Of a stretch of DNA of 64,000 nucleotides, positions 24,807 through 34,049 are shown piece after piece. The stretch comes from Pseudomonadota bacterium (GTDB lineage Bacteria > Pseudomonadota > Gammaproteobacteria > Burkholderiales > Burkholderiaceae_C), in contig JAIUOW010000005.1 in assembly GCA_020161775.1 (NCBI GenBank), positions 1-64,000 on the forward strand. Direction: 5' to 3'. The notes under the pieces were generated by a model, which ran no database searches, had not been told where the DNA came from, and saw only the letters and a list, made by a program, of their open reading frames with translations. How positions within the stretch are numbered: the first letter of the stretch is position 1; each line of letters begins with the position of its first letter. Made by a program: the position numbers and the translations under genes.

Positions 24807-26485
24807 AATTGCTTAATAAAGCCAAAACCTGGGCGGACGCCCTGATGAAGAATGCACACATTGCCGTGCTGGCCGTGGCGCTGGCCACCGGCGCGGGCGC
24901 CACGCTGGCGGGGCCGGGGCACGACCATGGGGACGAGGCCCCGGCGGCATCAGGCACGGCATCGCCCCGCGTCACCAGCCATTCAGACCTGTTCGAGCTG
25001 GTCGGCATCGTGGACGCAGGTGTCATGACGGTGTACCTGGACCGTTACGCCAGCAACGAGCCAGTTGTGGGCGCCAAGGTCGAAGTCGAGGCCGGCGCCG
25101 CCAAGGGCATGGCCCTGCCACAGCCTGACGGAACCTACCGCTTTGAGCACGCCATCTTCAAAACACCCGGCACGGTGCCCGTGAGCTTTACCGTGAACGA
25201 CGGCAAAGACACCGACCTGCTGGCCGGCGACCTGAAGCTGCAGGACGAGCACGCCGGCCATGACCATGACGATGCTGCCCGGCCCTGGCTGCGCTGGGCG
25301 GGCTACGCTGCCGGTGCGCTGGTGCTGCTGGCGCTGGCGGGCTGGGCTGCGAAACGATGGGGCCGCCGCAGTGTGATGCCCATGTTGGCAGTTGCTGTCG
25401 TAGCGGCAGGCCTTGCAATGCCTCAAGACGCCGCAGCGGGCCCCGGCCACGACCATGGCGAAGAAGCGGCATCGGCAGGAGGCAATTCACCCAAACGTCA
25501 ACCCGACGGCAGTGTGTTCCTGCCCAAACCCAGCCAGCGCCAGCTGGGCGTACGCACGGTGGTAGCTGAAGAAAAAGCCTTGCCCAAAACCGTGGAGCTG
25601 ACTGGCCGCGTCGTGGCGGACGCCAACGCAGGCGGCAAGGTGCAGCCCACCCAGGCCGGCCGCATCGAGCCCGGCCCGCGTGGCCTGCCCCAGCTGGGCC
25701 AGGCCGTGCGCAAGGGCGAAACGCTGGCGGTGGTGCGTGCGTCCAACGCCGCCATCGAACGCGCCAACCAGGTCGCACAAACCGCCGAGCTGAAGGCCAA
25801 CCTGGACCTTGCCCGCAAGCGCGTGGCGCGTCTGGGGCAGCTGGAAGGCACCGTGGCACAAAAGGACGTAGACGCCGCCCGCGCAGAAGCCGACAGCCTG
25901 GCGCAGCGACTGGCTGCAGTGGGCGCGAGTGTGAACGCGACCGAGGCGCTGGTGGCCCCGGTGTCTGGCGTGATTGCCGCCGCCAACGTGGTGGCAGGCC
26001 AGGTGGTGGAAGCACGCGAGCTGCTGTTTGAAATCGTGGACCCGTCACGGCTGATGGTGGAGGCCAGCGCATTTGACGCGGCCCTGCTGGGCAACATTGC
26101 CTCAGCCAGCGCCAGTGCCACGCCGGGCACGTCCGTGGCGCTGCGCTTTGTGGGCGCAGGCCGCACCCTGCGCGAAGGCGCCATTCCGCTGCAGTTCAGT
26201 ACCAGTGCGGCGCAGGGCAACGTGCCACTGGCCGTCGGCCAGCCGGTCAAGGTGATCGTGCAGACGCGTGAAACCGTCAAGGGCTTTGCCGTGCCCACCG
26301 GCGCGGTGGTCAAAAACCCGAGCAACCAGGACATGGTCTGGGTGCATACCGGCGCCGAGGTGTTCCAGCCGCGCCCTGTACGGGCGATTGCGCTGGACGG
26401 CGCAACCGTGTCGGTGGTGGATGGGCTCAAGGCCGGTGACCGGGTGGTGACGCAAGGCGCACCGCTGGTCAACCAGGTCCGCTGA
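24803..26485 (+). CDS. czcB: CzcB-like periplasmic adaptor with extra N-terminal domain
   Basis: 560 aa, longer than a standard CzcB. In order: a signal segment (17-36), HDHGDE at 40-45, a beta domain (~60-145, 'FELVGIVDAGVMTVYLDRY'), 'HAGHDHDD' (150-157), a membrane helix (165-186), a second signal-like helix (192-212) ending 'AAAGPGHDHGEE', then the adaptor proper (lipoyl, coiled-coil and beta-barrel; 'LVAPVSGVIAAANVVAGQVV'). It looks like two exported proteins joined. The His clusters probably bind incoming metal. Links the pump to the outer-membrane channel. Confidence 0.88.
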   Translation: MKLLNKAKTWADALMKNAHIAVLAVALATGAGATLAGPGHDHGDEAPAASGTASPRVTSHSDLFELVGIVDAGVMTVYLDRYASNEPVVGAKVEVEAGAAKGMALPQPDGTYRFEHAIFKTPGTVPVSFTVNDGKDTDLLAGDLKLQDEHAGHDHDDAARPWLRWAGYAAGALVLLALAGWAAKRWGRRSVMPMLAVAVVAAGLAMPQDAAAGPGHDHGEEAASAGGNSPKRQPDGSVFLPKPSQRQLGVRTVVAEEKALPKTVELTGRVVADANAGGKVQPTQAGRIEPGPRGLPQLGQAVRKGETLAVVRASNAAIERANQVAQTAELKANLDLARKRVARLGQLEGTVAQKDVDAARAEADSLAQRLAAVGASVNATEALVAPVSGVIAAANVVAGQVVEARELLFEIVDPSRLMVEASAFDAALLGNIASASASATPGTSVALRFVGAGRTLREGAIPLQFSTSAAQGNVPLAVGQPVKVIVQTRETVKGFAVPTGAVVKNPSNQDMVWVHTGAEVFQPRPVRAIALDGATVSVVDGLKAGDRVVTQGAPLVNQVR

Positions 26486-26499
26486 AGTGAGGCATACCC

Positions 26500-29400
26500 A
26501 TGTTTGAAAAGTTGGTGCATGCCTCATTGGGCAATCGCCTGATGGTGATCGTCATGTCGGTGGTGCTGCTGGTGCTGGGCGCGTTCACGCTCGTCAAGAT
26601 GCCGGTGGACGTGTTCCCCGACCTCAACAAACCCACCGTCACGCTGCAGGTGGAAGCCGGCGGCATGGCCCCCGAAGAGGTGGAACAGCTCATCACCTTC
26701 CCGCTGGAAACGTCGATGGGCGGCATACCGGGCGTGGAGTCCATCCGCTCGGTGTCCAGCGTCGGCCTGTCGTTCGTGTACGTCACGTTCGACTGGAAAA
26801 CCGACATCTACCGCGCCCGCCAGATGGTGGGCGAGCGGCTGCAGGTCGTGCGCGAGCAACTGCCACAGGGCGTGGAGCATGTGGGCATGGGCCCCATCAG
26901 CTCCATCATGGGCGAGATCATGTTGCTGGCGTTGCCGATCGACACGGCAAAAATCAGCCCGATGGCCGTGCGCGAATATGCCGACTTTGTGATGCGCCCG
27001 CGCCTGCTCACGCTGCCCGGCGTGGCGCAGGTGGTGCCTATCGGCGGCGAGGTGCGCCAGTACCAGGTGCAGCCCGATACCGCCCGCATGGCGGCGCTGG
27101 GCGTGGACCTGGAAGGCATTGAGGCTGCCCTCAAGGGTTTCTCGGGCAACTCCAGCGGCGGCTTTCTGGAGCTGAACTCGCGCGAATACCTGATCCGCAA
27201 CATTGGCCGAACCACGCGGCTGGAAGACCTGCAGCGCCTGCCGGTCGCCTTTCGCAACAACCGGGCCATCCAGCTGCAGCAGGTGGCCACGGTCACGTTC
27301 GCGCCCGCCATCAAGCGCGGGGACGCCGGCCTGAACGGCCAGCCGGCCGTGATCCTGGGCATCCAGAAGCAGCCGGATGCCGACACCGTCAAGCTCACCG
27401 AGAAGGTGGAAGCCGCGCTGGATGAGTTGAAAAAGGGCCTGCCCGCCGGCATGGGCGAGCCCAAGATCACCATGCGCCAGGCTACCTTCATTGAATCGTC
27501 GGTAGACACGCTGCGCGGCAAGCTGATCGCAGCCTCTGTGGTGGTGGCGGTGGTGCTGTATTTCTTCCTGCTGAACATCCGCACCACGCTGATCTCTTTG
27601 ACCGCCATTCCGCTGAGCGTGATGATCACGGTGCTGGTGTTCAAGTATTTCGGCCTGTCAATCAACACCATGACGCTGGGTGGCTTGACCATTGCCATCG
27701 GCGGGCTGGTGGACGATGCCGTGGTGGGTGTAGAGAACGTGCTGCGCCGGCTCAAGATGGACCGGGCTGCGCACCCCAACCACCGCATGGGTCCGCTGGA
27801 GCTGATTGCCAAGGCCACGCTGGAGGTGCGCTCGGGCATCGTGATCGCCACGGTCATCATCGTGCTGGTGCTGATGCCGCTGTTCTTCCTGCCCGGCATC
27901 GAGGGGCGGCTGATGCAGCCGCTGGCTATTGCCTACATCGTGTCGCTGCTCGCGTCGATGGTGGTGTCGGTCACGCTCACGCCGGTGATGTCTTACTACC
28001 TGCTGCCGCGCATCAAGGGCCTGGACCATGGCGACACCAGGGTCCAGGCCTGGATCAAGGCGCGCTACGCCGCCGCCTTGACGCGCGTGCTGGCGGCGCC
28101 ACGCGCCTGGGTGGTTGCGGGCGCCGTGTCTGCGGTGCTGGCCATGCTGGCAGTGCCCCTGTTTCCCACCACCTTCCTGCCGCCGTTCAACGAAGGCGTG
28201 GCGCTGGTGGGCCTGCGGCTGAACCCCGGCACCACGCTGACCGAATCGGCACGGATCGGCAGCATTGCCGAGAAAGCACTGGCCGGTGTGCCCGAGGTCG
28301 AGCATGTGGGCCGCCGTTCGGGCCGCGCCGAGCTAGACGAACACGCCGAGGGTGTGCACGTGTCGGAGCTGGACCTGAAGCTCAAGCGCAGCGACCGCAG
28401 CCTGGAGGCGGTGTATGCCGACATTCGCAGCCGCATCGCCACACTGCCAGCGGCCATCGGCATCGGCCAGCCCATCAGCCACCGCATTGACCACATGCTG
28501 TCAGGCGTGCGCTCGCAGATCGCCATCAAGATTTTTGGTGACGACCTGGACGTGCTGCGCGGCGAGGCCGAGGCGCTACGCCAGCGGCTGTCGTCCATCA
28601 ACGGCGTGGTGGACCTCGAAGTGGAAAAGCAGGTGCTAACGCCACAGATCAAGGTGCAGGTGGACTACGACCGCGCGCTGGGCCTGGGCATTCCTCCCGC
28701 CAAGCTGCTGGGCGAGCTGCAGGTGCTGATCGACGGCGAGCGTGTGACGCAGATTGTGGAAGGCAGCCGCCGCTTCAACCTGGTGCTGCGCCTGCCCGAA
28801 ACTTCACGCGGCATCGAGGGCCTGCGCAACCTGATGATCGACACGCCGGGCGGGCGGGTGCCGCTGTCGCAACTGGCGTCGGTGGAAGAGTCAGACGGGC
28901 CCAACCAGGTCAGCCGCGACGACGGGCGCCGCCGCATCGTGCTGTCAGCCAATGCGCAGGGGCGCGCGCTGAGCGATGTGGTGGCCGACATCCGCGCGGC
29001 AATCGGTGAGACCAAACTGCCCGAGGGTTACTTCATCAGCATCGGCGGCCAGTTCCAGGCGCAGGAGGAAGCGTCAAGGTTGATCGGGCTGCTGTCCATC
29101 GCATCCGTGGCCTTGATCTTCCTGATCCTATATTCGCGCTATCGCTCGGGCATCCTGGCCGCGATCATCATGGCCAACATTCCGTTGGCGCTGGTGGGCG
29201 CCGTGGTGGGCTTGTGGCTCTCAGGCCAACCGCTGAGCGTGGCCGCGCTGGTGGGCTTCATCACGCTGGCGGGCATTGCGATTCGCAACGGCATCCTGAA
29301 GGTGTCGCACTACATCAACCTGTGCGCCTTCGAAGGTGAAAACTTCGATACCACGATGCTCCTGCGCGGCTCGCAGGAGCGGCTCACACCCGTGCTGATG

Positions 29401-29613
29401 ACCGCTTTGGTGGCAGCCCTGGCTCTCGCACCGCTGCTGTTCGAGGCCGACATGCCCGGCACTGAAATCCTGCACCCCGTGGCCGTGGTGATCTTCTCGG
29501 GCCTGATCACCTCGACCCTGCTTGACTCGTTCCTGACCCCCGCGATGGTCGCGCTGTTTGGCCGCAAGCCAATTGCAGCCCTCGTCGAAAACTCTGGCTC
29601 TGAAACTTTCTGA
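26500..29613 (+). CDS. czcA: CzcA/CusA-family heavy-metal RND efflux pump
   Basis: 1037 aa, full RND length with 12 expected helices and two large periplasmic loops. A GAGG ribosome site precedes the ATG. The proton-relay motif in TM4 is 'AIGGLVDDAVVGVENVLRRL', which differs from the classical CzcA form (DFGxxxDGAxxxxEN) and is closer to the AIGxLVDDAVVxVEN class, so the ion (Zn, Co, Ni, Cd or Cu) cannot be fixed from the sequence. Proton-driven export of metal from periplasm or cytoplasm through CzcB and CzcC. Confidence 0.92.
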   Translation: MFEKLVHASLGNRLMVIVMSVVLLVLGAFTLVKMPVDVFPDLNKPTVTLQVEAGGMAPEEVEQLITFPLETSMGGIPGVESIRSVSSVGLSFVYVTFDWKTDIYRARQMVGERLQVVREQLPQGVEHVGMGPISSIMGEIMLLALPIDTAKISPMAVREYADFVMRPRLLTLPGVAQVVPIGGEVRQYQVQPDTARMAALGVDLEGIEAALKGFSGNSSGGFLELNSREYLIRNIGRTTRLEDLQRLPVAFRNNRAIQLQQVATVTFAPAIKRGDAGLNGQPAVILGIQKQPDADTVKLTEKVEAALDELKKGLPAGMGEPKITMRQATFIESSVDTLRGKLIAASVVVAVVLYFFLLNIRTTLISLTAIPLSVMITVLVFKYFGLSINTMTLGGLTIAIGGLVDDAVVGVENVLRRLKMDRAAHPNHRMGPLELIAKATLEVRSGIVIATVIIVLVLMPLFFLPGIEGRLMQPLAIAYIVSLLASMVVSVTLTPVMSYYLLPRIKGLDHGDTRVQAWIKARYAAALTRVLAAPRAWVVAGAVSAVLAMLAVPLFPTTFLPPFNEGVALVGLRLNPGTTLTESARIGSIAEKALAGVPEVEHVGRRSGRAELDEHAEGVHVSELDLKLKRSDRSLEAVYADIRSRIATLPAAIGIGQPISHRIDHMLSGVRSQIAIKIFGDDLDVLRGEAEALRQRLSSINGVVDLEVEKQVLTPQIKVQVDYDRALGLGIPPAKLLGELQVLIDGERVTQIVEGSRRFNLVLRLPETSRGIEGLRNLMIDTPGGRVPLSQLASVEESDGPNQVSRDDGRRRIVLSANAQGRALSDVVADIRAAIGETKLPEGYFISIGGQFQAQEEASRLIGLLSIASVALIFLILYSRYRSGILAAIIMANIPLALVGAVVGLWLSGQPLSVAALVGFITLAGIAIRNGILKVSHYINLCAFEGENFDTTMLLRGSQERLTPVLMTALVAALALAPLLFEADMPGTEILHPVAVVIFSGLITSTLLDSFLTPAMVALFGRKPIAALVENSGSETF

Positions 29614-29637
29614 CAACCCAACCCGAAAGGAAACACC

Positions 29638-30015
29638 ATGAAACTCAAGACCCTAGCAATCCTGTCCACGTTCGTACTGGGCGCGGCCGCCGCCCAGGCC
29701 GCCGGTAACGATGACCACACGCCGAAATTCGGCGGCGTGGTGGTGGAAACCAAAGCGGGCGATTTTGAAATTGTGGCTAAGCCCGACATGATCCGGATCT
29801 ATGTGAGTGACCACGGCAAGGCCGTGAAGCTGGACGGCGCCAAGGCCAAGGTCACGCTGCTCAACGGCAGCGAGAAAACAGAGGCTGACCTCACCCCGGC
29901 CGGCGACAAGCTCGAAGCCAAGGGGACATTCAAAGTCGCCAAGGGAACCAAAGGCATTGCGCTTGTGACGCTGGCCGGCAAGCCGGCTGCAACCGCACGG
30001 TTCGAGATCAAATGA
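29638..30015 (+). CDS. small periplasmic protein resembling the CzcB N-terminal domain
   Basis: 125 aa with signal peptide 'MKLKTLAILSTFVLGAAAAQA' and a good AAGGAAA ribosome site. The mature part ('FEIVAKPDMIRIYVSDHGKA' then 'DGAKAKVTLLNG') lines up by eye with CzcB residues ~64-98 ('FELVGIVDAGVMTVYLDRY', 'VGAKVEVEAG'), suggesting a free-standing paralogue of that domain. Perhaps a soluble metal carrier for the pump. Not otherwise recognised. Confidence 0.7.
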   Translation: MKLKTLAILSTFVLGAAAAQAAGNDDHTPKFGGVVVETKAGDFEIVAKPDMIRIYVSDHGKAVKLDGAKAKVTLLNGSEKTEADLTPAGDKLEAKGTFKVAKGTKGIALVTLAGKPAATARFEIK

Positions 30016-30365
30016 GCGTGAGCCGTTTGGGCATGGCCGCCGCTGTGCTGCTTGCCAGCATGGTGACGGCTGGTTGCAGCACCATTTACGCAGACAAGTA
30101 CAACTTCGCAGATGGCTGGCGGGAGGGCGAGATCGAGTCGACCGGCAGCGCTGCAAGTATTGCAACTCCACAGTTCTCGGATTGCCGCCTGACCCTGCCG
30201 CAAGACCAGGTGCGTAACGGCCAATTCGCACTTGTGAAGTTCAAGTACCTTGGCCGCAATCAGCGGCGGGTGGTGCCGCTGGCTGGGGATGCCCCTGCAT
30301 TCCGGTCAGGAGAGCAGGTCTATCTGAACGTACGCAACTGCGCGCTTGCGCTGGTTAGACGATGA
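30012..30365 (+). CDS. putative outer-membrane lipoprotein of the efflux operon
   Basis: 117 aa. Lipobox 'MVTAGC' with the lipidated Cys near residue 21, then a short beta-rich domain with one further Cys pair ('FSDCRLTL', 'VRNCALAL') that could form a disulfide. Overlaps the previous gene by 4 bp (ATGA), so it belongs to the czc transcript. Family and function not recognised. Confidence 0.65.
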   Translation: MSVSRLGMAAAVLLASMVTAGCSTIYADKYNFADGWREGEIESTGSAASIATPQFSDCRLTLPQDQVRNGQFALVKFKYLGRNQRRVVPLAGDAPAFRSGEQVYLNVRNCALALVRR

Positions 30366-30387
30366 ACGACGGCACCTGATCCGGCTG

Positions 30388-31443
30388 CTACGGATGCAGG
30401 TCCTGGTGGTGAGCGTCGGGCACATGCGCGTGAGCGTGCCGCACAGGCACATGCACTTGCGGATGGCTGTGCGGCCGCAACGGCATTACCTCGTGCGTGT
30501 GTGAGTGGTGCCCGTCGTCATGGTCATGCGCATGTTCATGCGTCAGCGCATCGTGCGCATGACTGTGCTCATGGGGCTCCATCAAATGAAGCAGCACCCC
30601 GCCACCATGAGCGCTCCGCCCAACAGAAGGTACAGGGACGCTGACTTGTCGCCCAGAAGGAGCGCCCCGAGGGCGCCGATGAAGGGCGCAAAAGCAAACA
30701 CCGAGCCTGTGCGGGCGGCGCCGAACGCGCGCTGTGCCAGCAGATAAAACCGCAGGCTCAGCCCGTACCCGGTGGCGCCGACCGCCAGCAAAACCATCGC
30801 CGCCGCCCAGGACGGTGCGGGCTCACCCAGCATGCCGGCCAGCAGGCCTGTCGCGGTGAAGCCCAGCACGGCCTTTACCAGTACCACAGCCCCTGGGTCA
30901 CGATCAGCAACGCCGCGTGACAGGGCGTTGTCTACCCCAGGCGGCCGTGGCAATCAGCACGGCCAGCAGCCCCAGCATCTGAGCCTGGCCCGCGAGCCCT
31001 TGCCCGATCACCAGCACAGCGCCGCCCGCAGTCAGCAGCGCCATGGCCACCACCACCCGCCTGTCCAGAACCTCGCGGTACAGGTACCAGGCAAGGACAG
31101 CGGTAAACACGGCCTCCAGCGTCAGCATCAATGACGCGCTGGCCCCGCTGGTGTTCTGCAGCCCCCAGGCCAGGGCAACGGACCCTACCACGGCACCCAG
31201 GCCCGCCATGGCCAGCAGCCGGGGGGCGTCCGATCGCCGCAGGCGTGCTTCGCGCGAGGCGGGGCTGCGCAATGCAAGCGCCACCGCAGCGCACCCGATG
31301 TAAAGCAGTGCCGCTGTAGTGAAGGGGCCGAGGCCTGTGCCAAAGTGCTGGACCAGGGGCGTGCTCACGCCGAACAGCGCGGCAGCCAACAGCGCCAAGG
31401 CTGCGCCGCGAGCAGCGGGCTTTGTCCCGGGTGACGGAATCAT
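30388..31443 (-). pseudogene. EamA/DMT-family transporter with His-rich tail, split by two frameshifts
   Basis: Three adjacent minus-strand frames make one protein. Residues up to 'LIATAAWG' (start ATG 31443) are followed in another frame by 'VDNALSRGVADRDPGAVV', and that part runs to 'LLLGGALMVAG', after which a third frame gives 'LLHLMEPHEHSHAHDALTH' to a His-rich end. The breaks fall in C-runs on the plus strand at 30935-30938 and 30597-30600. Intact relatives are ~10-helix EamA transporters with the same 'HVPDxHH' tail. Either a true pseudogene or homopolymer sequencing errors. Convergent with the efflux operon. Confidence 0.75.
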
Positions 31444-31635
31444 GATGCGAACTACTCCAGTGGCCTCGCATGATAGGCCGGATTCGGCGACGTCACATCT
31501 GATGGTTGCCATCAATCGCTTTGGTCGTGGCAGACCTGCGGAAACCCTCTTGCGCTGGTCGGTCAGCCACAGTTGCATGGCATCGGCGACCGACCGGAAT
31601 CGCTCCTTTCGCATTCGTTTTCAGTGGGCGGAAGG

Positions 31636-32112
31636 CTATCCGCAACAGCGCTGCGGCATCGACTCATCACCCTTGGCTTCGGGTACCGCGCTGTGTGCGG
31701 CCAGGTCCTTGAGAATGGTGCACTGCGGTGCCGGACCTCCTACACACTGGTCGGTGCATGCCGTCACAAACCTGCTCAGGCCGCGCTCGAGCGCATGCAA
31801 TTCGGCCAGCCGCGCGCGCACGGTGCCGAGATGGACCTGGGCGATTTCTCGGGCTTCCACACAATCCCTGTCCTGGCTGGACGTCAGCGACACCAGGGCG
31901 CGAGTGTCTTCGACGGAGAAGCCGAAATCGAGGCAATGCCGGATCAGCGTCAACAACTCCTGTGCCGCAGTGCCGTATACCCGATGACTACTGGGCCGCC
32001 GCATCGCTTGCGGAATCAGGCCGATCTCCTCGTAATAGCGGATAGCGGAAACATTGAGGCCGGTCCGTTCGGCCAGCACGCCAATGGTCAACTGCGCGGA
32101 AGGGTTATGCAT
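31636..32112 (-). CDS. MerR-family metal-responsive regulator
   Basis: 158 aa from the ATG at 32112 with AAGGA 6 bp upstream (an in-frame ATG at 32136 lies in the operator). N-terminal HTH 'LTIGVLAERTGLNVSAIRYY'. The metal-site Cys follow the MerR/ZntR plan: Cys in 'DRDCVEAREIA', then 'ACTDQCVGGPAPQC' at the end of the dimer helix, plus a C-terminal CC. No SoxR-type Fe-S motif. Divergent from a small Cys-containing membrane protein that it probably controls. The metal is unknown (Hg, Zn or Cd are the best guesses). Confidence 0.8.
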   Translation of the reverse strand: MHNPSAQLTIGVLAERTGLNVSAIRYYEEIGLIPQAMRRPSSHRVYGTAAQELLTLIRHCLDFGFSVEDTRALVSLTSSQDRDCVEAREIAQVHLGTVRARLAELHALERGLSRFVTACTDQCVGGPAPQCTILKDLAAHSAVPEAKGDESMPQRCCG

Positions 32113-32121
32113 CGCGTGTCC

Positions 32122-32152
32122 TTGCACCTCAAGCAACTTGAGGTTTTAGAGT
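32122..32152 (+). promoter_or_regulatory. MerR-type operator between the regulator and the small membrane protein gene
   Basis: TTGCAC (32122-32127) and TAGAGT (32147-32152) are 19 bp apart, and a perfect dyad ACCTCAAG-CAA-CTTGAGGT (32126-32144) fills the spacer. The over-spaced promoter with central dyad is the hallmark of MerR-family control. Confidence 0.75.
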
Positions 32153-32188
32153 CAGTCTATCGCAATGACACCCGACGAAAGGACCCTC

Positions 32189-32473
32189 ATGAAGAAACCC
32201 ATTCTCGCCACCTTTGGTGTGGCTGGCGCGTGCGCCGCATGCTGCGCCATTCCAATTGCCATTCCGCTGTTGTCCGGCCTGTCGGTCGCCTCGCTATTGA
32301 GTTTCGAATGGGCGCAAACCACCCTCACGTCCGGGACCCTTGCTGTGGCTGCGGGAATTGCAACGGCGATCGCGGCGGGCGTGGGCCTTTGGGTGGCGCG
32401 CCGGCGCCAGCCGGCCTTGGCGTGCAGCGTCCCGGTGGATGTCAAGGCCACGAGTTGCGGCTGCACCTCCTAG
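32189..32473 (+). CDS. small two-helix membrane protein with Cys pairs, MerT-like
   Basis: 94 aa from the ATG at 32189, preceded by AAGGA; an in-frame ATG at 32165 lacks a site. Helix 1 holds 'GACAACCAIPIAIPLLSG', a Cys pair near a Pro kink as in MerT; helix 2 is around residues 50-70. The C-terminus ends 'KATSCGCTS', a second CxC. Under a MerR-type promoter it is probably an inner-membrane metal-uptake or metal-handling protein. Not a confident match to MerT, MerC or MerE. Confidence 0.65.
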   Translation: MKKPILATFGVAGACAACCAIPIAIPLLSGLSVASLLSFEWAQTTLTSGTLAVAAGIATAIAAGVGLWVARRRQPALACSVPVDVKATSCGCTS

Positions 32474-32534
32474 TGTTTGGTTCGCTTGGCTGGTCAGGTG
32501 TTCACGTTGAATTCGCGATTTGATCAGCCCCTTC

Positions 32535-34049
32535 TTAGCGGTGAATGCTTCCGAGTGCTGCAAGGTTCCTGGTCCGATGATTTCGGCTACATGCAGCCAG
32601 TGATGTCAACTCACGGGTGTCCCTGGGCATTTCGACATAGAGAAGCCCTGGTTCGTCCTGCGTTCCTCGCCCACTACATGCCCAATGTCTGAAGTTGAAG
32701 TTGCGGCACTCTTCGTGACTCCAAAAGATCCGGCCAGTTGCCTCCGAACGGTTGGCACTGTCCAGCCACCCGTAGAACGAATCTAGGCAAGCAAATCCCA
32801 GCAAGTGTTTCGTCAGCCAGCGAGTCAGGCCTTCCGTCCACAATACTGAAGGAATCGGAGCTTCGCTGTAGACCCACCCGATCAGTCCATACAACGTCCT
32901 CAATCGCCGTTGCTGATCCAGGGCGGCCGGGATTCGGCATCCTTCCCATTGCATGCGCCATCGCAAGAACGCGATGGCGACTGGACAGAACGCAGTGGTT
33001 GTCTCGCCCTCGGTATTCCACCAGAGATGTCGTTGAGCTTCGGCCACGCAATGCCTGTGGCCGCACAGCACTCTTCGACCAATCCAACGGCGCAAGGAGC
33101 GGTACACCACCAGAGCGTCTGCCTGAATTTCTTCAGAGTTGCTTTTCACCCGACTCGTCATGAGAATCTTCTCCATGGGGAGATAGGGTTCGGAATAGGC
33201 CACCATCGGATCTGAAATGTCGAGGTGAACTTGTGGGAGACCACGCCGTGCGGCGACAGAAGCCAGCATGCTGGTGACAAACTGATGGAAATGCGCCCGC
33301 CGGCGAAGCGCATCAGCTTTGCTGATAACGATTGGGAGATGCGGTGCGCCCATCAGAGTTCTCTGTGCGTTGACAAGGGTCGGCAAGCTGTCAACTAACG
33401 ATACAAGCTCGACGTGGTCGGCGAACAAGCTGCATTCATCTTCGGCGAGCATCAGATTGACACGAAGCTCCTGCAACCTCTGGGCGTGATTGAGCCCGCA
33501 GTTTGGGCAGATGAAGAAGCCGACACTTTGAGGCGGGTATAGCCAGTATGGAAGGGGTCGGTGACATTTGCTGCATACACGCCGGAGCTCAGTTTTGTGC
33601 AAAGGGCACCTGCGGTAAAAGTTCAGCTGGAAGGAGGCACAGTGATAACCCCGTTGGGCGCACTGGGGACACCAGATCAAATCTGGACTGGCCAGCCCAA
33701 TCGCGTGGGGGAACTGTTCTGAAACAAAGCCCTTGCGCAACTGATCGGCATCGATTTTGAGGATGTTCGCCAGTCGTCCGTACCGGATATCGGTGGAGAA
33801 ACGTAGATCGACCTTGGGGAAATGCGGTTTGCCGACCATCTTGTAGCGGGCGGCTCCGGTCGGCTCGACGAGCAGCTCGCATAGCTCGCGCGGCTTGATC
33901 CGATTGAGCGCTGCGAACTTGGCCAGGACGGCGTAGATCGACTCGCTGCCGGAATACCACGAACTGCGCCATGACCAACCCGAGTCAGGCGCTTGCTGCG
34001 GCTGTGGCGTGAAGATCCTGGCTGCTGATAGCTCAGTAGTCATCGACAT
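32535..34049 (-). CDS. tniQ: TniQ/TnsD-family target-selection protein
   Basis: About 504 aa; ATGs at 34049 and 34043 are both possible, each overlapping the ATPase gene. Zinc-binding Cys/His clusters lie in 'WCPQCAQRGYHCASFQ', 'RRCPLHKTEL', 'RVCSKCHRPLP' and 'ICPNCGLN', the TniQ signature. Its length lies between short TniQ and full TnsD. In Tn7-like elements this protein recognises the attachment site and recruits the ATPase and transposase. Last gene of the tns operon. Confidence 0.88.
   Translation of the reverse strand: MSMTTELSAARIFTPQPQQAPDSGWSWRSSWYSGSESIYAVLAKFAALNRIKPRELCELLVEPTGAARYKMVGKPHFPKVDLRFSTDIRYGRLANILKIDADQLRKGFVSEQFPHAIGLASPDLIWCPQCAQRGYHCASFQLNFYRRCPLHKTELRRVCSKCHRPLPYWLYPPQSVGFFICPNCGLNHAQRLQELRVNLMLAEDECSLFADHVELVSLVDSLPTLVNAQRTLMGAPHLPIVISKADALRRRAHFHQFVTSMLASVAARRGLPQVHLDISDPMVAYSEPYLPMEKILMTSRVKSNSEEIQADALVVYRSLRRWIGRRVLCGHRHCVAEAQRHLWWNTEGETTTAFCPVAIAFLRWRMQWEGCRIPAALDQQRRLRTLYGLIGWVYSEAPIPSVLWTEGLTRWLTKHLLGFACLDSFYGWLDSANRSEATGRIFWSHEECRNFNFRHWACSGRGTQDEPGLLYVEMPRDTRELTSLAACSRNHRTRNLAALGSIHR

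Noticed and set aside
30388-30597. stand-alone His-rich 69-aa metal-binding peptide
   Set aside because: It lines up as the third frame of the broken EamA transporter, and its start falls in the frameshift zone, so it is a tail and not a separate gene.
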